A stretch of DNA of 64,000 bases from Arenibacter echinorum (GTDB lineage Bacteria; Bacteroidota; Bacteroidia; Flavobacteriales; Flavobacteriaceae), in assembly GCF_003259375.1 (NCBI RefSeq), contig NZ_QLLN01000002.1:186001-250000 (forward strand). Reading direction: 5' to 3'. Each line of letters opens with the position of its first letter. The stretch's first letter is position 1. Under the pieces are notes generated by a model. It ran no database searches. It was not told the DNA's origin and was given only the letters and a program-made list of their open reading frames with translations. The translations under genes and the position numbers were made by a program. Shown here one piece after another: positions 43,992 through 53,195 of this stretch.

Positions 43992-46398
43992 AAAACGTAT
44001 AGCCCACACCCAAAATTAAATTGATTCCCGGGGCCACGATTCCGGATGAATAGGAACGATACCTTTGATCGGTAATATTTTCCAAATTTGCTGTAAGTTT
44101 AAAAGCATTGGAGAGTTGATACTGTGATCTAAAGTTTAAGGTATACCAGGATGGGGAGTAAGGATTGCCGTCCGCATCTACTGCATATATATAGTCCTTT
44201 GTTATTTCGGACATTGCCATGTCCCTTGAACTGATTTCCCCGTTAAAGTTGGCAAAGAGATCGGTTTTCAGTTTTTGGTTCTTCCAAACTATATGAAAAT
44301 CGCCAAAAGTTGGGGCCACATGTCTACCCGGGGTATCCGTACCGTCCTGCTCTTCCTCTATCCCCTCGGTAAGGGTAAGGTTGGCGTTCACAGACAAGCT
44401 TTCGGTTAAAAAGGCATCCAATCCAAATTCAAAACCGTAAACATAGGCCTTTGCAGCATTCTGTATTGCCTGGACATTATGTAATTCCCCATTGTACATT
44501 ATTTCACCATGCCCATTAAATTGAAAGTCCCGTCGTACAAGAGCATCTACCAAATAAGTATAAAAGGAGGCTCCCTTTAACATAAGTCTATCATTAAAAT
44601 TCTTCTGGATCCCTACTTCCAAGTTATAGGCATACTCAGGTTCCAAATCCGGATTGGGAACTACCACGGACCCGGGTTCCGAGTCAAATATCTTACCAAC
44701 ATCATCTATGTTCGGGGCCCTAAAACCTGTAGATCCATTGAAGGTCAACTGTAAATCCGCTTTCGGAAACCAACTAAATCCCAAGCTTCCTGTTAAAGCT
44801 CCTGTACTAAGATCGGCATCGTTAAAGGGAAAAGAATAAAAGGTTTGGTCAAAAATTGCATCGATCCAAACATGGCTATATCTAAGCCCGGATAGAAATG
44901 TAAAGTTAGGCTTGGCCTTTAGTTCACCACTAATATAACCTGCAAGGGTTTGCCAGGTAGAATTGTCCGGATACCTGGATGCACTAGGAGAGGTAACCAT
45001 AGTCTCTATATTATACTCATTTCCTGTAGAGCCAATTTTATTAAAAATGTATTCCCCCCCATAGTAAAGCCTAAGATTTCCAATACGTTTATTTTCAAAA
45101 TCCACGTTGGCAGAAATAGCATCTACATTCTCCTTGGTGCTATATCTTATGTCCTCCCCAAAATCCCTGTCGTTCCTACATTCCACAAAATTTTGATAGG
45201 CGGTGGTTATTTTTAATCCATCATAAAACTTTCCCTTGCCGTTTTTATAAAATTGCAGGTTTCCCATAAACCATTTCTGGGGGCCGTAATTCCATTCTGC
45301 GGAGCGTAGGCCCAATCCGTCCTTTGACGGTCTAATAAGCCTATCATATCTGGAATAATCGGAAGTTTCTGAGTAATATGCGCTTAGATTGATATTCCAA
45401 TTGCTATTGGGCCTAAAGAGCACTTTTTGCATTAAATTAATTTGATCATACCCGGTAGGTACCTGCTTTTTGGTGTTCTCATTTTCCCGTAACCCGTCCT
45501 GCCCATTTTCAGTAACCACGTAATTGTTCCTTAAGTAAGAAGATGGTCCATGGGTACCCATTTTAAGATCTCCAAAGTTGTTATAGGTAAGGCTGCTCAA
45601 AAACGCCCATTCCCTTTTGCCCAAATTGAAATCTACATGAACCGTATTTTCGTTATTGGCCGATGAATACCTATAATTTGATTTCCCAAAGAACTGTAAA
45701 CTATCCGTCTTTGAAAATTGAGGATTGTTGGTGTAAAAATTCATAACCCCTCCAATAGCATCAGAACCGTAAATTACAGATCCAGGCCCAAAAATCACCT
45801 CGGTACTTTTAATGGTAAAGGGGTCTATTGAAATCACATTTTGAATGTTACCCCCTCTGAATATGGCATTGTTCATGCGAACACCGTCTACTGAAAGCAA
45901 CAATCTATTTGTGGCAAAACCCCGTATCATAGGACTACCCCCTCCAAGCTGACTTTTCTGGACAAACACTTTTCCGCTATTTTGAAGGAGATCTGCCGAA
46001 GTTTGGGAGGCTGTAAATTCTATGGTTTTGGCATTCATCAGCGATATTTTCTGAGGAATGTCCTTTTTCTGCTGCTCCCATTTAGAGATAGACATCACCA
46101 CCTCATCCAACTGCTCGGCAGTCAATGCTAGGTAGAGCTTTCCCTTTCTAAGCACATTGGACTTTGTACTTCTATAGTTTTGGTAACCAATATGCGTGAA
46201 GGTAATCCGTTCTCCCTGATCAAATTTAGAAAGGTCACATTTGCCGTCAAAATCGGAAAGGGCCGTTCTGGATTTATCCCAATTATAAACAATAACATTG
46301 GGAATCGGCTGATGGTCTTCCTCGTCCAAAATAACAATTTCCTGCCCCAATGCACCTTTAAATAAAAGGAGGACAACTATGAAAACTATTTTTTGCAT
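43990..46398 (-). CDS. TonB-dependent receptor, heme/hemoglobin-type
   Basis: Outer-membrane importer of about 802 residues from ATG 46398; the frame extends to 46416, but that would overlap recO by 17 bp, and MQKIVFIVVLLLFKGALGQ is the better signal peptide. A short carboxypeptidase-like domain (about 20-100) precedes the plug (about 105-215, ending with GPGSVIYGSDAIGGVMNFYTNNP). The plug pattern GGSPMIRGFATNRLLLSVDGVRMNNAIFRGGN resembles the TonB-dependent hemoglobin/transferrin/lactoferrin receptor family (HmuR type), so heme or an iron complex is a plausible ligand. It begins 1 bp after the recO stop, so the two are co-transcribed. Confidence 0.88.
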   Translation of the reverse strand: MQKIVFIVVLLLFKGALGQEIVILDEEDHQPIPNVIVYNWDKSRTALSDFDGKCDLSKFDQGERITFTHIGYQNYRSTKSNVLRKGKLYLALTAEQLDEVVMSISKWEQQKKDIPQKISLMNAKTIEFTASQTSADLLQNSGKVFVQKSQLGGGSPMIRGFATNRLLLSVDGVRMNNAIFRGGNIQNVISIDPFTIKSTEVIFGPGSVIYGSDAIGGVMNFYTNNPQFSKTDSLQFFGKSNYRYSSANNENTVHVDFNLGKREWAFLSSLTYNNFGDLKMGTHGPSSYLRNNYVVTENGQDGLRENENTKKQVPTGYDQINLMQKVLFRPNSNWNINLSAYYSETSDYSRYDRLIRPSKDGLGLRSAEWNYGPQKWFMGNLQFYKNGKGKFYDGLKITTAYQNFVECRNDRDFGEDIRYSTKENVDAISANVDFENKRIGNLRLYYGGEYIFNKIGSTGNEYNIETMVTSPSASRYPDNSTWQTLAGYISGELKAKPNFTFLSGLRYSHVWIDAIFDQTFYSFPFNDADLSTGALTGSLGFSWFPKADLQLTFNGSTGFRAPNIDDVGKIFDSEPGSVVVPNPDLEPEYAYNLEVGIQKNFNDRLMLKGASFYTYLVDALVRRDFQFNGHGEIMYNGELHNVQAIQNAAKAYVYGFEFGLDAFLTESLSVNANLTLTEGIEEEQDGTDTPGRHVAPTFGDFHIVWKNQKLKTDLFANFNGEISSRDMAMSEITKDYIYAVDADGNPYSPSWYTLNFRSQYQLSNAFKLTANLENITDQRYRSYSSGIVAPGINLILGVGYTF

Positions 46399-46399
46399 A

Positions 46400-47119
46400 T
46401 CAGCTAAAAACTTCATTTAACACGGCCAATGACTTCGGTTTTCTAAATCCCTGCAAATGTAATTCAAAATAAAGGACAAGATTTTTCAAGAGCTCCTGAC
46501 GGTTCTTTTTGTTAAGTTTAATAGAATGTATTGCATCAAAATTTATGCCCAAAAGCTCTTTAAAGTGTTCTAAATTCTCCCCTTTCAGGATTGGGTTCAA
46601 TGATGGTACTTTTATAAACTCTCCCTCCAAAAGGTCAAAATACAAATAGTCCATATTATTGGTGTCCGGGTAAAAACCAAAATACTTGGTCAATGACAGT
46701 ACAAAATAGAGGTGAAAATTGGCAACTTCATCATGGGCATCCAACCATTGCAAGGCCGCTTCAATAAAATTAAACAGACTTTCATTGGCCTCTTCCTCGT
46801 GAATGCTATTGCCCAACATTTCTGCCAAAAAAAATGTTAGGGCATTCTTGGCAATATCCGTGTGCAGCGACTGATAATGATAACCTACCTTGGCTTCGGT
46901 AATGCTTTCCAAGGTTCCCTTGTTTTTATGTGAAGCAATTAGGTCCAATTGAAGCAAAGGCTGAAAGTAGGCGGTTTTTAACTTCCCTTTTTTTGAAGCC
47001 AGAATCCCTCTCAACAGATAGGATTTTATTCCATCAGAAAAAGTAAATATCCTGACAATTAAACTGGTATCTCCATATTTAATAGCCGTTAAAACAATTC
47101 CTTTGGTAGCAACCTGCAT
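46400..47119 (-). CDS. recO: DNA repair protein RecO
   Basis: Recombination mediator of the RecFOR pathway; loads RecA on SSB-covered DNA. The frame extends to 47149, but the ATG at 47119 gives the normal family start MQVATKGIVLTAIKYGDTSLIVRIFT; the result is 239 residues. The N-terminal OB fold (about 1-80) and the helical C-terminal part are visible. The family zinc cysteines are absent, as in many Bacteroidota RecO proteins. The receptor gene starts 1 bp after its stop. Confidence 0.92.
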   Translation of the reverse strand: MQVATKGIVLTAIKYGDTSLIVRIFTFSDGIKSYLLRGILASKKGKLKTAYFQPLLQLDLIASHKNKGTLESITEAKVGYHYQSLHTDIAKNALTFFLAEMLGNSIHEEEANESLFNFIEAALQWLDAHDEVANFHLYFVLSLTKYFGFYPDTNNMDYLYFDLLEGEFIKVPSLNPILKGENLEHFKELLGINFDAIHSIKLNKKNRQELLKNLVLYFELHLQGFRKPKSLAVLNEVFS

Positions 47120-47153
47120 TACAAATATATCTGGGAGCAAAGATAACACAAAG

Positions 47154-47186
47154 AGACCCTTAAGGTCATGAAAACCTTAAGGGTCT
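47154..47186. terminator. Strong hairpin between gdhA and recO
   Basis: Perfect 13-bp arms AGACCCTTAAGGT and ACCTTAAGGGTCT with a seven-base loop, followed on the minus strand by CTTTGTG, which lacks a long T run. Its position after gdhA and before recO suits transcription termination of gdhA. Confidence 0.65.
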
Positions 47187-47238
47187 TGAAAATTGCTCAT
47201 AATTAAAATAGCTCGACTTAATGTCGACTTATTAAAAC

Positions 47239-48582
47239 TTATATCACTCCCTGCGCCAACATAGCGTCGGCAACTTTTACAAACCCGGCAATATTTGCTC
47301 CTTTTACGTAGTTACAATAGCCATCGTCGTCCTTTCCATATTCTATACAGGAATCATGAATATCCTTCATTATTTTTTGAAGACGTTCATCTACCTCTTC
47401 ACGCGTCCAACTAATGCGCAATGAGTTCTGTGACATTTCCAAACCTGAGGTGGCCACCCCACCAGCGTTGGACGCTTTTCCCGGGGCAAATAGTATTCTA
47501 GCTTCATGAAAGGCATGTATTGCTTCCGGGGTTGATGGCATATTTGCTCCTTCGGCCACACAGATACATCCATTTTTCAGTAAGGTCTTGGCATCCTTCC
47601 CGTCCAACTCATTTTGGGTTGCACAGGGTAAGGCTATAGTGCATGGCACCTCCCAAGGTGTCTTTCCTTTATGGAATTCTGCGGATGTATACTTATCCAA
47701 ATAATCTGATATTCTTCCGCGATTTTTGTTTTTAATATCCATAACGAAGGCCAATTTTTCCTCATCAATACCATCCTTGTCGTAAATATAACCACCAGAA
47801 TCTGAAAGGGTAACTACTTTACCCCCCAATTGAATCACTTTTTCAGCAGCATATTGCGCAACGTTTCCAGATCCGGAAATGACCACGGTCTTTCCCTTAA
47901 CATCGTCCTTTTTGGATTGCAACATACTTTGGGCAAAATAAACGGTTCCATATCCCGTAGCCTCAGGTCGTATTTTAGAACCGCCCCAAGAAAGACCCTT
48001 GCCGGTCAATACCCCGGTAAACTCATTTCTGATCTTTTTATACATTCCGAACAGAAAGCCTATTTCCCTTGCACCAACACCAATATCACCTGCAGGAACG
48101 TCGGTATTGGGGCCAATGTGCCTACATAGCTCTGTCATAAACGCATGGCAAAAACGCATTACCTCATCATCCGATTTTCCTTTTGGATCAAAATCGGATC
48201 CTCCTTTGCCACCACCCATAGGCAGGGTAGTTAGGCTATTTTTGAAAACCTGCTCAAAGGCCAGGAATTTTAAAACACTTGCGTTTACGGTAGGATGAAA
48301 CCTAAGCCCTCCTTTATAAGGGCCAATGGCAGAATTCATTTGAATCCTATAGCCTCTATTTACATGTATTTCACCGTCATCATCCACCCAGGAAACCCTA
48401 AAGGAAATTAACCTTTCCGGCTCCACCATTCTTAATAATATATTCTTGCCATTGTAAATTTCATTATTACTAATGTAAGGAATAACTGTTTCTGCAACTT
48501 CTTGCACAGCTTGTATGAATTCCGGCTCATGGCTATTACGCCCTTTTACCTCATCCATAAAAGCATTTATCTTGTCTTCCAT
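47239..48582 (-). CDS. gdhA: Glutamate dehydrogenase (NADP-type, hexameric)
   Basis: Assimilates ammonium by reductive amination of 2-oxoglutarate. The 447-residue protein belongs to the small hexameric class: the substrate region contains KGGLRFHPTVNASVLKFLAFEQVFKNSLTTLPMGGGKGGSDFDPKG with the catalytic lysine, and the NAD(P)-binding domain has VVISGSGNVAQYAAEKV. Cytoplasmic. A TAATTTTG promoter-like box lies on the minus strand at 48629-48636, 47 bp upstream. Confidence 0.97.
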   Translation of the reverse strand: MEDKINAFMDEVKGRNSHEPEFIQAVQEVAETVIPYISNNEIYNGKNILLRMVEPERLISFRVSWVDDDGEIHVNRGYRIQMNSAIGPYKGGLRFHPTVNASVLKFLAFEQVFKNSLTTLPMGGGKGGSDFDPKGKSDDEVMRFCHAFMTELCRHIGPNTDVPAGDIGVGAREIGFLFGMYKKIRNEFTGVLTGKGLSWGGSKIRPEATGYGTVYFAQSMLQSKKDDVKGKTVVISGSGNVAQYAAEKVIQLGGKVVTLSDSGGYIYDKDGIDEEKLAFVMDIKNKNRGRISDYLDKYTSAEFHKGKTPWEVPCTIALPCATQNELDGKDAKTLLKNGCICVAEGANMPSTPEAIHAFHEARILFAPGKASNAGGVATSGLEMSQNSLRISWTREEVDERLQKIMKDIHDSCIEYGKDDDGYCNYVKGANIAGFVKVADAMLAQGVI

Positions 48583-48628
48583 AAAATCTTTTTTATTGCT
48601 AATTGTTGATAAATATTGAGTTTAAGGG

Positions 48629-48636
48629 CAAAATTA
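48629..48636 (-). promoter_or_regulatory. Candidate -7 promoter box of gdhA (TAATTTTG)
   Basis: On the minus strand TAATTTTG matches TAnnTTTG, with TTTA about 16 bp upstream standing in for the -33 TTTG. It would give a leader of about 40 nt. Confidence 0.4.
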
Positions 48637-48686
48637 TAGTATTTCTATAATGTAAACCCTATTATTTTCAAAATTTGACAAAATAT

Positions 48687-49841
48687 TTATTCTATAGCCT
48701 GACGCAAATCCTCAATTAAATCTTCCTTATCCTCTATGCCCACACTTAGTCTTATCAAGGCATCTACCACTCCACTTTTTTCCCTTTCCTCCTTCGGGAT
48801 ACTGGCGTGGGTCATACTGGCCGGATGACCTGCCAAACTTTCCACTCCGCCCAAGGATTCTGCTAAGGTAAATAGCTGTAGTTTTTCAACAATTTTAATG
48901 GCATCTTGGTAATTGCCCCCTTTTGGAACAAAGGAAATCATTCCCCCAAAATCCTTCATTTGGCTTTTTGCCACTTCATGATTGGGGTGCTCAGGAAACC
49001 CTGGCCAAAATACCTTTTCAATTTTAGGATGATTTACTAAATATTCTGCCACTGCTCTACCATTTTCGCAGTGTCTCTGCATCCTTACATGTAAAGTTTT
49101 TATGCCCCTCAGCACCAAAAAGCTATCCATTGGTCCACACACGGCACCGCTTGCATTTTGAATAAAATACAATTGGTCCGCCAATTCCTTATCCCTGACT
49201 ACCAGTGCCCCCAGGACCACATCGCTATGACCCCCAAGGTATTTTGTGGCCGAGTGCATTACAATGTCGGCCCCCAAATCCAAAGGAAGCTGCAGATAAG
49301 GCGTCGCAAAAGTGTTGTCCACAGCAAGCAGGATCCTATGTTTCCTTGCCAATTGGGAAACCGACATAATATCAATAATATTCATCATTGGATTAGTAGG
49401 GGTCTCCACCCAAATAAGCTTGGTTTTACTACTAATGTGTTTGGCTATCTCCCCCGTATCCTGCATCCCAACAAAATGGAAAACGATTCCGAACTTTTCG
49501 AATATTTTTTTGAAAATCCGATAACTGCCCCCATACAGGTCACTGGTGGAAATTACCTCGTCCCCAGGGCTCAATAATTTTATAACCGCGTCAATGGCCG
49601 CCAATCCACTACCAAAAGCCAAACCATAATTCCCATTCTCAATACTGGCCAAGGAATTCTCCAATGCCGTTCTTGTTGGATTGGCACTTCTGGAATATTC
49701 ATAACCCTTATGCCCGCCCGGAGTACTTTGGGCGTAGGTAGATGTTTGATAGATGGGGGGCATAACCGCGCCATATGCCTCATCGGGCGCCTGTCCCCCA
49801 TGAATTGTCCTGCTATTGAATTTTAATTGTATTTTACCCAT
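48687..49841 (-). CDS. Cystathionine gamma-synthase/lyase-type PLP enzyme
   Basis: PLP-dependent enzyme of Cys/Met metabolism that handles cystathionine or O-acyl-homoserine. The frame begins at 49889, but ATG 49841 gives the usual MGKIQLKFNSRTIHGGQAPDEAYGAVMPPIYQTSTY start; 384 residues in all. The PLP lysine is in MHSATKYLGGHSD, the YGGSYRIF and ETPTNPMM cofactor-binding motifs are present, and the C-terminal LAESLGGVESLAGHPASMTHASI defines the family. Gamma-synthase and gamma-lyase cannot be told apart by eye. The divergent DUF3298 gene begins 88 bp away. Confidence 0.92.
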   Translation of the reverse strand: MGKIQLKFNSRTIHGGQAPDEAYGAVMPPIYQTSTYAQSTPGGHKGYEYSRSANPTRTALENSLASIENGNYGLAFGSGLAAIDAVIKLLSPGDEVISTSDLYGGSYRIFKKIFEKFGIVFHFVGMQDTGEIAKHISSKTKLIWVETPTNPMMNIIDIMSVSQLARKHRILLAVDNTFATPYLQLPLDLGADIVMHSATKYLGGHSDVVLGALVVRDKELADQLYFIQNASGAVCGPMDSFLVLRGIKTLHVRMQRHCENGRAVAEYLVNHPKIEKVFWPGFPEHPNHEVAKSQMKDFGGMISFVPKGGNYQDAIKIVEKLQLFTLAESLGGVESLAGHPASMTHASIPKEEREKSGVVDALIRLSVGIEDKEDLIEDLRQAIE

Positions 49842-49929
49842 AACTAAATTTCTATACACAAATGTACCTTTATCTTTTTGGGAATACAATGATATTGTAG
49901 CTTTGTACCTTTCTAAAACAATCGCTTTA

Positions 49930-50673
49930 ATGAAGATTAGATTCGCTTATTTATTGATCGTTTTATTTATATGGAATTGTGAAAAGGATGATCGACTCAC
50001 TTTTGAACCCCTTAAGTTTACAACAGAAAATTGTAACAGTTGTCCTAAGGTAACCATCCAAATTCCTAAAGCCTTGGATGACAAACCTATAAGCAACATC
50101 ATAAACAACTCGGTAAATGAGGAGGTGATATCCTTGCTCATTTATGATGATGAAATAGAAGCCACCAACATAGAGGAAGCTATCCAATCCTTTAAGAACG
50201 GATATTTGGAATTAAAAAAAATGTATCCCGATGAGCCGGTTGGCTGGGAGGCCGATATTGAAGGCAAAGTAACCTATGAGGATAAAAATATACTGACCAT
50301 ACAAGTCAGTTCCTATTCCTTTACCGGTGGGGCTCACGGTTTTTCCTCTACCCGATTTTTAAATTTTGACAAGGCAAAAGGCCTGGAAATAGAAACCATG
50401 GAATTATTTAATGATCCTTTGGAATTTCAAAGTTTTGCCGAAGGCAAATTTAGGGACCAAGAAAAAATTCCAGCTAACGGCTCAATAAATGCTACTGGTT
50501 TTATGTTTGAGGATGACGAATTTTACCTTCCGGAGAATATTGGGTTTACCCAAGAAGGCCTACAATTGTTCTACGAACAGTATGAAGTTGCCTCCTATGC
50601 GGACGGCCCAATTATTTTAACCCTGAAATTCAAAGAATTAGAGCCCTACTTAAAATTTAAGAAGACATTATAA
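49930..50673 (+). CDS. DUF4163/DUF3298 domain lipoprotein (RsiV-like)
   Basis: The frame opens at 49816, but ATG 49930 gives a lipoprotein signal MKIRFAYLLIVLFIWNC, leaving 247 residues. The mature protein has a DUF4163 N-terminal region and a DUF3298 C-terminal domain: the SSYSFTGGAHGFSSTRFLNFD motif followed by LEIETMELFND is typical. In Bacillus RsiV this pair of domains binds lysozyme, but these domains are widespread and no sigma factor is nearby, so the role is unknown. Confidence 0.87.
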   Translation: MKIRFAYLLIVLFIWNCEKDDRLTFEPLKFTTENCNSCPKVTIQIPKALDDKPISNIINNSVNEEVISLLIYDDEIEATNIEEAIQSFKNGYLELKKMYPDEPVGWEADIEGKVTYEDKNILTIQVSSYSFTGGAHGFSSTRFLNFDKAKGLEIETMELFNDPLEFQSFAEGKFRDQEKIPANGSINATGFMFEDDEFYLPENIGFTQEGLQLFYEQYEVASYADGPIILTLKFKELEPYLKFKKTL

Positions 50674-50681
50674 ATCCCAGC

Positions 50682-51149
50682 CTAGGATACAACCTTCATT
50701 AAGGATAAAATGGCCCCAAGATGAAGTCCTTCGTGATAAACATTAAAAATAATGGCATCATCCACCGAGCTTAGGGTAACATTGGCACTGGTAGTGTATT
50801 CCGTATAACCCTTAAATAGTCCTTTCGCATAGTCCTCTTGCATCCATTCAACAGTGGACAATAATAAATCTGCCACTTGATTAATCTCCTCCCCTGTAGC
50901 AGTACCATCCGGCATAGTACCCTTTTTAAATTTTTCCACCAAGGCATCATTCACCCGCATGGGCTGTCCACTAAATTTGTACACCAGAAGTTGTTGGGTA
51001 ACTACAACATGGGCAATATTCCACCAAATATTGTTGCGGAAGCCATGGGGAATTTCTAGAAGAACCTCCATTGGAGTCTCTTTTAAAAATTTATATAGTC
51101 TTTTTCTGTTTTGAAGCGTTACCTCGAATGCATTTTCCAAAGTTGACAT
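50682..51149 (-). CDS. DinB-family protein
   Basis: 155-residue four-helix-bundle protein of the DinB/YfiT-like superfamily. Metal-binding histidines are suggested by NIAHVVVTQ (about 46) and YHEGLHLG (about 139 and 143), the expected three-His geometry. Members are often metal-dependent thiol (bacillithiol/mycothiol) transferases, but the substrate is unknown. It is convergent with the DUF3298 gene, with 8 bp between. Confidence 0.9.
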   Translation of the reverse strand: MSTLENAFEVTLQNRKRLYKFLKETPMEVLLEIPHGFRNNIWWNIAHVVVTQQLLVYKFSGQPMRVNDALVEKFKKGTMPDGTATGEEINQVADLLLSTVEWMQEDYAKGLFKGYTEYTTSANVTLSSVDDAIIFNVYHEGLHLGAILSLMKVVS

Positions 51150-51354
51150 AATTTTCGGTTATTATTTTTTTACAATTGCCGCTAAAAATAGTACAATTCA
51201 ATGTAATTGGGTTTCTTTGCAAGGCAAAATATAGGAAGGAACAGATTTACAAAATGAAACCGCCAAGATTAAAATAATCTTACCCATTGGCATTTAATTG
51301 TTATTTTAATCATAAATGGTTTCATGTGACCTCTAAAAGGAATAAAAAATACAC

Positions 51355-51708
51355 ATGAAAAAAATATTTCACCTGAGTACTTGTGATACCTGCCAAAGGA
51401 TTTTAAAAGATTTGGAACCCTCCAAAAATTTTATGCTTCAAGATATAAAAAACGAGGCTATTACACCGGACCAATTGGAAAGCATGGCCCGATTATCTGG
51501 GAGCTACGAGAGCTTGTTCAGCAAGCGTGCGCGACTTTACAAAGAGCGAAATTTAAAGGAACAAAAATTATCCGAAGCAGACTACAAGGCACTAATTCTT
51601 GAACACTATACCTTTTTAAAACGCCCGGTTATCATTATTGATAACGATATTTTTGTAGGAAATAGCAAGGCTGTTGTGGCTTCAGCCAAAGCAAAAATAA
51701 ATTCGTGA
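51355..51708 (+). CDS. ArsC/Spx-family thioredoxin-fold protein
   Basis: 117 residues with the thioredoxin-like start MKKIFHLSTCDTCQRIL, so a CxxC pair (Cys10 and Cys13), and the ArsC-type LKRPVIIIDNDIFVGN segment near the C-terminus. Family members include arsenate reductases, YffB and Spx-like regulators. Without other ars genes nearby, arsenate reduction is not established. The next gene overlaps by 4 bp (GTGA), so the pair is translationally coupled. Confidence 0.88.
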   Translation: MKKIFHLSTCDTCQRILKDLEPSKNFMLQDIKNEAITPDQLESMARLSGSYESLFSKRARLYKERNLKEQKLSEADYKALILEHYTFLKRPVIIIDNDIFVGNSKAVVASAKAKINS

Positions 51709-52598
51709 GTAGACGAACCCTTGCTATTTTGGCCGCCTTTGGGGCGACCACCATTTATGGCATAAACCACACCATTGCCAAGGGGGTGATGCCTACCTAC
51801 GTAAAACCATTTGGATTTATTTTCCTGCGACTTTTCGGGGCAACCCTACTATTCTGGGGCATTTCCTTTTTCGGTCCAAAAGAAAAACTGGAACGGAGGG
51901 ATTGGGGCAGATTACTGGTTTGCGCCATCTTTGGAATGGGCATCAATATGCTATCGTTCTTTAAGGGATTGGACCTTTCCACCCCGATAAATAGTGCCGT
52001 ACTCATTACCATTACGCCAATACTTGTTGTAATCTTATCTGCTCTATTTATAAAGGAAAAAATTACCCTTCAGCGGGGCATTGGTGTTTTTATGGGCTTG
52101 ATAGGAGCACTGGCATTAATTCTATTTGGTGCTGAAATTAGACAGGATGCCACCAATATACCATTGGGAAACCTGCTATTTATGGTAAATGCCACATCCT
52201 ATGGGTTCTACCTTATATTGGTAAAAAAACTCCTCGAAAAATACCACCCTTTCACCCTAATGAAATGGATGTTTGGAATTGGATTCATCATTACACTACC
52301 CATAACATTCACAGAATTTAATGAGATACAATGGAGCCATCTTCCTGGGGAAGCCCTTGGAGCTATTGCTTTTGTTATCATTGGAACTACCTTTTTAACC
52401 TATTTGTTCAATGTTTTTGCCCTTACCCAATTAAAGGCCTCTACAGTAGGTGTTTTTATGTACCTGCAACCCTTGATAGGAATCATATTTGCAATTGTGG
52501 CCGGCAAAGACCATCTTACTTTGGTTAAGTTTTTGGCAATAGTCTTGGTTTTGATCGGTGTATATCTGGTAAGCAAAAAAGTTAAACCAGGTCCTTAG
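51705..52598 (+). CDS. EamA/DMT-family transporter
   Basis: 297-residue inner-membrane protein with ten transmembrane helices in two EamA halves (about 5-135 and 150-285), the typical hairpin LSTPINSAVLITITPILVVILSALFIKEK in the first half and GVFMYLQPLIGIIFAIVAGKD in the second. The substrate is probably a metabolite or amino-acid-like compound, not deducible. The start is GTG 51705, overlapping the TGA of the ArsC-like gene. The 3' end overlaps the convergent thioesterase by 17 bp. Confidence 0.92.
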   Translation: MSRRTLAILAAFGATTIYGINHTIAKGVMPTYVKPFGFIFLRLFGATLLFWGISFFGPKEKLERRDWGRLLVCAIFGMGINMLSFFKGLDLSTPINSAVLITITPILVVILSALFIKEKITLQRGIGVFMGLIGALALILFGAEIRQDATNIPLGNLLFMVNATSYGFYLILVKKLLEKYHPFTLMKWMFGIGFIITLPITFTEFNEIQWSHLPGEALGAIAFVIIGTTFLTYLFNVFALTQLKASTVGVFMYLQPLIGIIFAIVAGKDHLTLVKFLAIVLVLIGVYLVSKKVKPGP

Positions 52599-53058
52599 GA
52601 CGCACCGAAAACTTACGGGTATCCTCTTTGGTAAGCACCTTAAATCCGTCTCCCTTTGGTACCTTGTTAAAAGCCCCAAGAAACTCATGACCCAAACCGG
52701 TAAGGGTTCTTGTTTTTAAATCTATCCATGCACCCATAATTTGGCAATGGGCAAAATTCTTTCCATTGCCATCGTAAAAATTATGATGAAATTCAAAGAA
52801 CATTCCATCCTCACTAAGTCCTACCAACTCCAAGGAAACCTTTACCGGCTTTCCTAAAAATGCTTCCTTAAAATAATAGACATGCTCATGGAATACCACT
52901 GGGCCAATATTGTTCTGCGACATTGTCTTTTGGTTAAAACCAATTTCCAACAAGAAAGACATCCTTGTATGGCTCATAAAATTTAAATAGGCAGAATTAG
53001 CCATATGGCGATTGGCATCTACATCGCTCCATCGAATTTCGAATTCTTTTAAATACAT
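52582..53058 (-). CDS. Acyl-CoA thioesterase, 4HBT hotdog fold
   Basis: 158-residue hotdog-fold hydrolase of the 4-hydroxybenzoyl-CoA thioesterase type. The catalytic aspartate lies in WSDVDANRHMANSAYLNFM (the D-x-N-x-H-x-N-N pattern). Substrate is probably a short- or medium-chain acyl-CoA. Divergent from the nitronate monooxygenase gene across 137 bp that holds a 46-bp perfect palindrome. Confidence 0.9.
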   Translation of the reverse strand: MYLKEFEIRWSDVDANRHMANSAYLNFMSHTRMSFLLEIGFNQKTMSQNNIGPVVFHEHVYYFKEAFLGKPVKVSLELVGLSEDGMFFEFHHNFYDGNGKNFAHCQIMGAWIDLKTRTLTGLGHEFLGAFNKVPKGDGFKVLTKEDTRKFSVRPKDLV

Positions 53059-53068
53059 CCTTTTTATT

Positions 53069-53114
53069 TAGTACATTTGAATTATTATGCATGCATAATA
53101 ATTCAAATGTACTA
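53069..53114. promoter_or_regulatory. 46-bp perfect palindrome with a promoter-like box in each arm
   Basis: A perfect palindrome centred on GCATGC (centre between 53091 and 53092), 23 bp per arm, between two divergent genes. Each arm contains TACATTTG in the outward-to-inward direction (plus 53072-53079; minus, seen as CAAATGTA at 53104-53111), matching the Bacteroidota -7 consensus TAnnTTTG. It therefore can act as paired divergent promoters and as a dimeric or tetrameric operator. Confidence 0.75.
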
Positions 53115-53195
53115 TATTTTATAAAAAATTAAATACAATAGTTAGTAACTTTTGGGTTATCCCAGTATATTCAATTCACTAAAACCACAATCCAA

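Noticed and set aside
47154-47186. 13-bp hairpin considered as a riboswitch or regulatory RNA of recO
   Set aside because: It lies between the gdhA stop and recO start region with no conserved RNA pattern; gdhA termination explains it, though the T run is weak.
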